DNA of 64,000 nucleotides, from assembly GCF_017573465.1 (NCBI RefSeq), contig NZ_JAGEPF010000040.1, positions 1 to 64,000 on the forward strand, read 5' to 3'. Position numbers and translations under genes: made by a program. Source of the DNA: Actinomadura violacea (GTDB lineage Bacteria; Actinomycetota; Actinomycetes; Streptosporangiales; Streptosporangiaceae). This document shows positions 1 to 6,210 of this stretch, in pieces (the stretch's first letter is position 1; each line of letters opens with the position of its first letter). The notes under the pieces were generated by a model. That model ran no database searches. It was not told the origin of the DNA and worked only from the letters and a program-made list of their open reading frames with translations.

Positions 1-78
1 CTCCCACCCCGCCAGCACCGCCTCCCGCACGCCGCTCCGGACCGCATCCTGCGGCACCCACCGCACCCGCCAACTCAA
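1..78 (-). CDS. possible 5' end of a gene leaving the window
   Basis: A minus-strand frame is open from a TTG codon at 78 to the left edge and reads LSWRVRWVPQDAVRSG at its start, which looks like ordinary protein. A purine-rich GAGAGAGG lies upstream of the TTG. It would diverge from the plus-strand gene at 134. Only about 26 codons are visible, so neither family nor start is certain. Confidence 0.25.
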   Translation of the reverse strand, partial: MSWRVRWVPQDAVRSGVREAVLAGWE

Positions 79-133
79 CCTGGAGCACCTCTCTCGATCA
101 GCTACGACAGGCTAAGTCAATAGGGAAGTCTTC

Positions 134-715
134 GTGTCCATCACCGAGAAACGGTACGTCGACCTCACCACCGTCACCCCCGGCGCCGAGGCGCTGGAAC
201 TGTCCGCCACGACCGGCAAGCCCGCCGAGCTGGTGCAGGTGATCCTCGACTCCTCCGACAGCTACTTCCTCGCCACCGCGAAGGGCCCGATCATCGCCCG
301 GCACCACCTGGGCTACCAGCTCACCTCCGCCGGGATCGACCGCGCCGGCGCCGAGGGCGCATGGCTGCTCCCCGCGGACCCCGACGCGTCCGCCCGCGCC
401 CTGCGCGACGCGCTGGCCACCGCCACCAAGGCGGACGTCGCGGTGGTCATCGCCGACTCCGACGGCCGCGCCGACCGCCGCGGAGCGACCGTCATCTCCA
501 TCGGCGCCGCAGGCATCGCCCCCCTGCGGGTCTCCGAGCACGACGGCAAGCGGCAAGAGGAGACGTTGGTCGACCTGTTGGCGGCCGCAGCCGCGATCAT
601 CCTCGGACAACGCGGCCGAGGCGCCCCTGTTGCTGTACTACGCGGCATCTCCTACAACGGCAGCGACGAAGGCGTCTCGGCGATGCTCCACCACAGCGGT
701 CTTCGCAAGCAGTAG
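134..715 (+). CDS. truncated CofE-like (F420-0:glutamate ligase) protein
   Basis: The 193-residue product resembles the middle and C-terminal part of coenzyme F420-0:gamma-glutamyl ligases (CofE, FbiB N-terminal domain), which add glutamate to F420-0 using GTP. Recognisable blocks are the stretch around GIDRAGAEGAWLLPADPD (about residues 68-85) and IADSDGRADRRG followed by ISIGAAGIAPL (about 107-130). Family members are near 250 residues; here the first 50 or so, holding nucleotide- and metal-binding loops, are missing, because the frame closes with a stop at 113-115 just upstream of the GTG start. It may be a decayed gene or a shortened relative with another job. No other F420 gene is nearby. 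Confidence 0.6.
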   Translation: MSITEKRYVDLTTVTPGAEALELSATTGKPAELVQVILDSSDSYFLATAKGPIIARHHLGYQLTSAGIDRAGAEGAWLLPADPDASARALRDALATATKADVAVVIADSDGRADRRGATVISIGAAGIAPLRVSEHDGKRQEETLVDLLAAAAAIILGQRGRGAPVAVLRGISYNGSDEGVSAMLHHSGLRKQ

Positions 716-761
716 GGCTGCGCGGCGATCTGCGGCGCCGGCGCCGCGGATCGCTAGAACA

Positions 762-1313
762 ATGGTCCGCATGTCTTCATCGAGGTCAAACCGCGTGTTG
801 GTCGTCCTGCGCGGGAACTCCGGTTCCGGTAAGTCCAGCGTCGCGCGCGAGGTGCGTCTGCGCTATGGCCACCGGGATCTGGCGATCGTCTCCCAGGACG
901 TGGTCCGCCGGCAGATCCTGCGGGAGAAGGACGTGCCGGGCGGCGCCAACATCGACCTGCTGGACACCATCGCTCGTTGGAGCTTGCACCGGGGCTACCA
1001 CGTACTACTCGAAGGCATCTTGGACAGCGGCCGGTACGGGGCGATGCTGGAGACGCTGGTCCGCGATCACACCGGGCCGGCCTTTATGTACTACCTGGAC
1101 ATCCCGCTTGCGGAGACCCTGCGGCGCCACGACACCCGTCCGCAACGCCACGAGTTCAGTGCCCAGGACATGACGTCGTGGTACCGCGCGCACGACCTTC
1201 TGCCAGGGGCCGGCGAAACGGTCATCAAGGCCGACCAGAGCCTGGACGCCACCGTCGCGCAGATCCAGGAAGACACCGGCCTCCGCACCCCTATCACCGG
1301 ACGTATTCCCTGA
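762..1313 (+). CDS. small P-loop kinase-like ATPase
   Basis: A 183-residue protein with a Walker A motif GNSGSGKSS near the N terminus, preceded by the beta strand VLVVLR. The rest fits the AAA/zeta-toxin/phosphotransferase type of small kinases: IVSQDVVRR follows the first helix, and a later YYLDIPLAETLRRHDTRP resembles a lid region. Two in-frame ATG codons (762 and 771) are possible starts; the frame is open further upstream but that part looks non-coding. The substrate cannot be deduced. It follows the CofE-like gene on the same strand, with 46 bases between. Confidence 0.7.
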   Translation: MVRMSSSRSNRVLVVLRGNSGSGKSSVAREVRLRYGHRDLAIVSQDVVRRQILREKDVPGGANIDLLDTIARWSLHRGYHVLLEGILDSGRYGAMLETLVRDHTGPAFMYYLDIPLAETLRRHDTRPQRHEFSAQDMTSWYRAHDLLPGAGETVIKADQSLDATVAQIQEDTGLRTPITGRIP

Positions 1314-1447
1314 TCGCAGGGGCAGCGGCTGGAATCCGGCATGGCTCCGCCGATGCGGTAGGCAGACCGCAGGTTGGTCACGGCGAGTGAGGCGGGCGGC
1401 TACCCGAACGATTCCGGCGCCGTCAGAACGCTTGGACGCCGCGGTGT

Positions 1448-1855
1448 TCAGCAGGTCGCAGCGGGCGGTGGCGCGCAGGAGGAGGCAGGGCCTGGACCGC
1501 CGACGGTGTCGGCACCGGAAGGTGGGGCGGCCACGTCACGGGCAGAAACGATTTCGAGCCTCCTGGCCATGTGCGCCTCGGCTTCGTCGACGCCGCCCGC
1601 CAGATCAGCCATCGCCACTGCGACGGTCAGCATGACGTCGGCGAGTTCGTCCAGAACGTCGACTCTGGTCTTATGAATCCCTTTGCGTGGATTTCCACCA
1701 GTCATTCCGATGTAAGCTTCGGCGACTTCGCCAACCTCTTCGGCGATTTTCAACACGAGAGTTTGGGTCGGTACTTCAACAAGGTAGCCGGAGCGGATTC
1801 GGGCAGTATCGGCCCAGAAATCGTGGCACGGCTCGGCCCGTTCAGCGGTCGTCAC
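1448..1855 (-). CDS. MazG-like nucleotide pyrophosphohydrolase
   Basis: The 135-residue product carries the all-alpha NTP pyrophosphatase signature: KIAEEVGEVAEAYIG (residues about 36-50) gives the EExxE metal-binding part, and VDVLDELADVMLT (about 66-78) the DELAD part. Members hydrolyse nucleoside triphosphates to monophosphates and are often house-cleaning enzymes. The start is a GTG at 1855. The last 30 residues are low-complexity Ala/Pro/Gly and may lie outside the domain. It lies downstream of the FxLD remnant on the same strand. Confidence 0.75.
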   Translation of the reverse strand: MTTAERAEPCHDFWADTARIRSGYLVEVPTQTLVLKIAEEVGEVAEAYIGMTGGNPRKGIHKTRVDVLDELADVMLTVAVAMADLAGGVDEAEAHMARRLEIVSARDVAAPPSGADTVGGPGPASSCAPPPAATC

Positions 1856-2005
1856 ACGTCGAGACTAGACGGTGAAAGAGCGCTCATCTCGACTTCCTCG
1901 AACATTTGATCGAGCAGATTCCAGTGACGGCAGAGCCTGGGCCCGACGATCCCGTAGGCAACCGGGGGGCTGGCACGCCGCGCGGAGCGCCAGCAGCTCG
2001 CGGTC

Positions 2006-2226
2006 AGGACGGGTCGTCGAACGTGGAGTTGCACGTGGAGTTGCACGTACTGTCGTTGTCCGAGCAGGTGTTGCCCCTGCCGTCGTCGGTCGGGGCAGTT
2101 CCCGCGGGCCGCCGGTGCTTAGGCGACGAGCACCCTCACGTCCAGGTCGAACTCGTCGAACTCGTCGACCTCGGCGGGCCGCTCGGCCAGCGCCGCGGCG
2201 CCGCCCCGGGTCTGGTCGTGGACCAT
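2006..2226 (-). pseudogene. FxLD-type lanthipeptide precursor, leader and core out of frame
   Basis: From ATG 2226, with a strong GAGGAG Shine-Dalgarno overlapping the stop of the upstream methyltransferase gene, a 35-residue leader ends DEFDLDVRVLVA and stops at TAA 2119-2121. This contains the FxLD motif that names the family. Reading on one base out of frame (from 2120 down to a TGA at 2004-2006) gives a Cys/Ser/Thr-rich tail with TDDGRGNTC and STCNSTCNSTFDDPS, just what an FxLD lanthipeptide core looks like. The tail has no start codon of its own: a stop lies at 2136-2138. A single-base indel, a sequencing error or frameshifting would explain it. No lanthionine synthetase is visible in the window. 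Confidence 0.75.
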
Positions 2227-2239
2227 CTGACCACTCTCC

Positions 2240-3535
2240 TCACAAAACGGGGGTTGCAGAAAGCCCCTGGTCGGCCGCGGCGGTCGCCGACTGCGGCCAG
2301 AAGATCAGAATTCGGCTGTGCGCCTTGTCCACGGCGCGCCCGGCCGGCAGCAGGTCATCGGACGTGCCGGCGGGGTAGATCCGGTACTGCGGGCCGGGGG
2401 CCCTGCGGTACTCCCGGCTCCAGACCCGCAGCTGCTCGGCCACCGACTCGGCGAGCCCGGCGGCGCCGGGACCGTAGGCGTGCACGCCGTACTCCAGCGC
2501 CTTGCGGCCGTCCTCGGTCGCAGGCCGGGTCGTCAGGTAGGCCAGGTTCCCGGCATCGTCGACCACAGCCATCGCGGCGTTGCGCGGCGCGACCACGCCG
2601 GTGTCGCGGTCCTGGTCCACCAAGACCATGCAGAAGCCGGGGAAAGCAGTGGCCAGCCACATCTGCAGGGTGTCCAGGAACTCGCCGAGGCCGATCAGAG
2701 CACCGCTCCACGCCTCCACGCGCGGGGTGTCGAACACGCCCTCCAAAAGGCCCGGGTCGAGGTCGGTCCCGTCGTCGAACCGCAGGGTGACCTCACCGCC
2801 ACGCATCACCAGCAGCGTGGCCTGGTGAGCGCCGGCACCCTGCACGGCCACGAACCCGAACATCTTCGACGCCGTACTGACCAGGTAGCCGTCGGCGCGT
2901 TCGAAGGTGATGACCCGGTGCAGCCCGCGGATACGCAGCGCGGTGGTGAGGCGGCCGCCCTCGGCCAGCTGCGCCGGCCAGGCGGGCGGGATGTCCCACG
3001 CCCCCACGGTGACCAGGATCCGGTCATAGGGCGCGTGCGCGGGCACGCCCGCCTCCGCGTCGGCGAGAACGACGTTCACCCGTGAATACCCGGCCTCATC
3101 GAGCATCCGGCTGGCCCGGTCGGTCACATATGGGTCGATGTCGACCGTGGTGACCGTGCCGGCCGGGCCGACGAGCTCGGCGAGCAGCGCCGCGTTGTAT
3201 CCGCCGCTGCCGATCTCCAGCACGTTCATGCCCGGCTCGATCGCCGCCTGCTCCAGCATGAACGCTTGGACGTGCATGTCGGAGACCGAGCTGAGCGCGT
3301 TGCCTTCCTGGTCTCTCTTGGTGACGACCGCCCGGAACGGCTCGTAGGCATCCCGCGGCGGCACCTCGGGGATGAACAGGTGACGAGGCACGGTCCGCAT
3401 CGCGTCGGCGACGACGCCGGACACGATCGTCCCGTTGCCGATGAGTTGCTCCACGGCGCCCTCGCGCCAGGAGGCGATCTGGCCGCCGCCGGACTCGCCG
3501 GTTCCGATGCTGTCGCTGGACTCGGTCACGAACAT
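2240..3535 (-). CDS. FxLD-system isoaspartyl-methyltransferase-like enzyme
   Basis: A 431-residue protein of the protein-L-isoaspartate O-methyltransferase (PIMT) superfamily. The SAM-binding motif VLEIGSGGYNA is at residues 105-115, and TVDIDPYVTDRA (about 128-139) supplies the acidic end of strand 2. A long C-terminal extension, typical of RiPP-associated PIMTs, follows. It sits 13 bases upstream of an FxLD precursor, the arrangement expected of the FxLD-system methyltransferase, which probably esterifies an Asp in the lanthipeptide and leads to an imide or isoAsp. ATG 3535 is preferred because the protein family begins near MFVTESSD; the frame is open to 3637. Confidence 0.85.
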   Translation of the reverse strand: MFVTESSDSIGTGESGGGQIASWREGAVEQLIGNGTIVSGVVADAMRTVPRHLFIPEVPPRDAYEPFRAVVTKRDQEGNALSSVSDMHVQAFMLEQAAIEPGMNVLEIGSGGYNAALLAELVGPAGTVTTVDIDPYVTDRASRMLDEAGYSRVNVVLADAEAGVPAHAPYDRILVTVGAWDIPPAWPAQLAEGGRLTTALRIRGLHRVITFERADGYLVSTASKMFGFVAVQGAGAHQATLLVMRGGEVTLRFDDGTDLDPGLLEGVFDTPRVEAWSGALIGLGEFLDTLQMWLATAFPGFCMVLVDQDRDTGVVAPRNAAMAVVDDAGNLAYLTTRPATEDGRKALEYGVHAYGPGAAGLAESVAEQLRVWSREYRRAPGPQYRIYPAGTSDDLLPAGRAVDKAHSRILIFWPQSATAAADQGLSATPVL

Positions 3536-3935
3536 TCCCCATCTGCTACTCGAGTGCGGTTTGGTGGATCCCAGCGCGCGGTCGAGGTCCAGCAGCTCCA
3601 CATGGCGGACACCGCCGGCTCCTGACCCGCCCGTCAAAGCCTGTCCGAGATAGCCGGGCGCCGCCTCGCGAACCGCGCTTGCGGGCGCTCAAGAGTGCGA
3701 AAGGCACACCGGGTCGGGACGGTCTCGCTGCCAGCGTCCGCCGCTGGACACCCCGGTCGCGCATCTGGTGGGTTCCCGGAACCGGGGACCTGTTGCAGTG
3801 ACGGGGGCCCGTGGGGCCGGGGCCCGCACGCTCGATCGGCCGGAGCCTCCATGTCGAGGGGCTGGCGGGCGCCACAAGCGGGAGGGAAGCCCAACGGTCC
3901 CTCAACCGAGCTGACCCGAGAGCACGGGGGCCCGG
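3536..3935. other. intergenic region without a gene
   Basis: About 400 bases between the coiled-coil gene (ending at 3936) and the FxLD methyltransferase start. The only clear structure is a GC hairpin near 3804-3828 (GGGCCC arms) that may end transcription of the coiled-coil gene. Open frames here are Arg/Pro/Gly-rich and look like composition artefacts. Confidence 0.5.
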
Positions 3936-5360
3936 CTACGGCTCGTCCGGTGCGGAGCCGCCCTTGCGGCCGGTGCTCTTACTGGAGGCGCCGGGGGACC
4001 GCCGACTACGAGGGCGGGGCTTCGGTCTGGGCTCGGCCGGGGCATCGGCGGTGGAACCTGTTTCAGCGGCGGAGCCCGTGTCGGGACGGCGAGCGGACCG
4101 GGTGGCGTGGTTGAGCTCCTCCTGCAACCGATCGATGTGCTCGTGGAGCGCTTCGAGACGTTCGGCCGCCGCGACCCGCTCGCGGCGTTCGGTGTCCAGG
4201 GCCTGCTCGGCGCGGGTGGTGCTGCGGCGCGCTTCGGTCAGGGCCTGCTCAAGGGCCTGCTTCTCGCCGGCGTGCACGCCGGCGAGAAGCTCGCGGTCAC
4301 GTTCTGCGTCGGCGCGGGCCCGGGTGAGCTGGGCGTCTCGTTCGGAGTTTGCGGCTTCGGCCTGCGCCCGCAACCGCTGCTCGGCTTCATCGCGGATCCG
4401 TTCGGTCTCTGCCCGCGCGGTGGCGACGTCCTCGGCCGCCCGCCGCTGCACCTCGCGCAGTTCCTGGTTAGCACGCTCCCGCTCGGAACGCAGATCCACC
4501 CGCATCTGCTGGCGCTCCTGGTCGGCGGCGTCGCGGACCCGGTCCAACTCGGCTCGCACATCGCTGACCTGCTGGCGAGCGCGCTCGGCGTCGGCTTGGG
4601 CGTCAGTGGCGCGCTGGTCGGCCTGGGCGGCGGCTGTCAATGCCTGGTCCCGCTCGGTCTGCGCGGCGGCAGCCTGCCGCTGAGCGGCAGTAACCCTCTC
4701 GTCAGCCTGGCGGCCGGCCCGCTCGACCGCCTCGTCGCGCTCGGCGCGCGCGGCATCGATCCCGGCCTGGGCGTCGGCCGCGGCCTGCTGGACCAGTCTC
4801 TCGGCCTTGGCACGGGCGGCGGCGGCGTCCTGCTCGGCGCGCTCAGCTCGCTGGTCACTGGCTTCCAGCGCCTGCCGAGCAGCCTCGGCAGCCTCCCAGG
4901 CGGCATCGGCCTCCTCGGCCGCCTCAGCCGCTCCGGCCTCGGCAGTGGACGCCCGAGCCTCGGCGCGGCGCTGAGCGGCCTCGGCGTCAGCGAGCTGGGT
5001 ACGGACCCGGTGGACATCGACCTGGTCCAGATCCCCTCGGATCCGCCGCACCAGAGCCGGAACCTGCCGCACCATCTCCTCCAGCGCCGCCAGCGGGTCC
5101 TGCTCGCTCTCGGCTTCCCGCTCGGCTTCCCGCTCGGCCGCCGCCTCCTCGGGCGAGCCGTATCGGCGCGCGTTGTGGTACTTGGTCGCGTGCTCCGGGC
5201 TGCAGAACAGCCGCTTACGTCCCCGGCGGCCTTCGGCCTCCAGGGGGATCTCATTGAGGCATTCGGGCAGCTTGCAGACCCGCCTCACCGCGGCCTGCGC
5301 GAGCGTATCGGCCGTCGGCCGCGCACTCGGTTCCTTGTCCTGCTGGGGCGTCTCTGTCAC
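3936..5360 (-). CDS. zinc-finger plus long coiled-coil protein (KfrA-like)
   Basis: A 474-residue protein. Residues 29-57 hold a short zinc finger with Cys29, Cys34, Cys53 and His57 (CKLPEC then FCSPEHATKYHNARR). From about 75 to 445 it is an almost unbroken Ala/Glu/Arg/Gln-rich coiled coil with heptads, followed by a basic Pro/Arg/Ser tail. DNA-binding head plus long alpha-helical tail is the plan of KfrA-type plasmid proteins, which autoregulate and help partition. It is transcribed divergently from another gene with the same type of finger, and a perfect palindrome lies between them, probably its operator or a centromere-like site. The start is a GTG at 5360. No sequence-level homology to KfrA is claimed. 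Confidence 0.75.
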   Translation of the reverse strand: MTETPQQDKEPSARPTADTLAQAAVRRVCKLPECLNEIPLEAEGRRGRKRLFCSPEHATKYHNARRYGSPEEAAAEREAEREAESEQDPLAALEEMVRQVPALVRRIRGDLDQVDVHRVRTQLADAEAAQRRAEARASTAEAGAAEAAEEADAAWEAAEAARQALEASDQRAERAEQDAAAARAKAERLVQQAAADAQAGIDAARAERDEAVERAGRQADERVTAAQRQAAAAQTERDQALTAAAQADQRATDAQADAERARQQVSDVRAELDRVRDAADQERQQMRVDLRSERERANQELREVQRRAAEDVATARAETERIRDEAEQRLRAQAEAANSERDAQLTRARADAERDRELLAGVHAGEKQALEQALTEARRSTTRAEQALDTERRERVAAAERLEALHEHIDRLQEELNHATRSARRPDTGSAAETGSTADAPAEPRPKPRPRSRRSPGASSKSTGRKGGSAPDEP

Positions 5361-5374
5361 GGACCCGAGTCTAT

Positions 5375-5428
5375 CATCTTTTCTTTTCTGATCTTATCTT
5401 TTCCACTCGATATGAAAAGAAAATAATT
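5375..5428. promoter_or_regulatory. AT-rich divergent promoter region
   Basis: Directly upstream of the coiled-coil gene lies a pocket of pyrimidine and purine tracts (repeated ATCTTTTC, then GAAAAGAAAATAA) that is strongly AT-rich against its surroundings. It can supply -10-like TATC/GATA elements for the minus-strand gene. An origin-associated melting region is a weaker alternative. Confidence 0.4.
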
Positions 5429-5531
5429 TGGTACCGGTGATGTTGCAGGTCACTCGTAACGCTCCTCCCGGCGGGGCTCGCCGGGAAGGACGCGACGAGC
5501 AATTGAGTGGCGCGTGGCGATGGTGGCGTCT

Positions 5532-5569
5532 GTTACTGGTGACTCGTAACGTTACGAGTCACCAGTAAC
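5532..5569. promoter_or_regulatory. perfect 38-bp palindrome (operator or centromere candidate)
   Basis: The half-site GTTACTGGTGACTCGTAAC is followed at once by its exact reverse complement, with the centre between 5550 and 5551. A related single half-site, GTCACTCGTAACG, occurs at 5448-5460. It sits between divergent zinc-finger genes and about 38 bases before the ATG at 5607. A perfect palindrome this long without a loop or T-tract is better explained as a binding site for a dimeric protein than as a terminator. Confidence 0.8.
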
Positions 5570-5606
5570 CCGTGGGGTTGCAGGAGAGGGAAGGGATCTC
5601 ACGTCA

Positions 5607-6137
5607 ATGGCTCGCTACGCGACGGATCCGCCGATGCCTCCGGTGGAGGAAGTGCTGCGGTGCGGGTTCGAGCCCTGCAGCCTGGTCTGGCGCCGCCTGT
5701 CGAGGCCGGGACCGACGCCGGAGTTCTGCAGCGATCGCTGCAAGCAGGCCGATTACCGGGCCCGGCTGCGGTTGCCGAACAAGCAGGCGCGGGCGGCGCA
5801 TGTGGCCGCTCGCCAGTGCCGACGCCGGAAGTGGGAGCACTTCGAGCGTGAGGAGTGGCTGCGCTTCGAGCGCGACTTCCACGACCAGTCCGGCAGGTTC
5901 TTCAACGAGCCGCCCTGGGGGTCGGCCGGCATGTCGGTTGGGGAGGCCCGGGCGGCGATCTTCAAGCTGGCCGACACGGCCGACGACGGCAGCGTCTCAG
6001 TGGTGCGAGCATACCGGCGGGCGCTTAAGCGCTCTCATACCGACACCGCCGGCGTGTCGACCGAGGAGGCCAAGAAGCTGCTGGCTGAGCTGCAGAAGGC
6101 TCGACAGATCCTGGAGGACGCAGGGGCCTGGCCGTGA
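5607..6137 (+). CDS. zinc-finger protein with J-domain-like C terminus
   Basis: A 176-residue protein. Cys19, Cys24, Cys41 and Cys45 (CGFEPC, then FCSDRCKQADYRAR) form a finger of the same layout as the divergent coiled-coil protein. The C-terminal 60 residues (AYRRALKRSHTDTAG then AELQKARQILED, about 134-172) read like helices II and III of a DnaJ J-domain, but the HPD motif is HTD (144-146), so normal DnaK stimulation is doubtful. A basic/aromatic helix lies between (about 60-100). It is probably a DNA-binding plasmid maintenance protein; the J-domain call is mine and rests on pattern only. Confidence 0.7.
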   Translation: MARYATDPPMPPVEEVLRCGFEPCSLVWRRLSRPGPTPEFCSDRCKQADYRARLRLPNKQARAAHVAARQCRRRKWEHFEREEWLRFERDFHDQSGRFFNEPPWGSAGMSVGEARAAIFKLADTADDGSVSVVRAYRRALKRSHTDTAGVSTEEAKKLLAELQKARQILEDAGAWP

Positions 6138-6210
6138 CGCCCGGCCCCCAGCACTACAGCCGCGGCGATGGAAGCGGCCTTTGCCGACGGGCGTGAACGG
6201 GGCGGCTAGG

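Noticed and set aside
630-761. Extended N terminus of the P-loop kinase
   Set aside because: It overlaps the CofE-like gene and is Ala/Ser/Arg-rich; the Walker A domain begins normally from 762 or 771.
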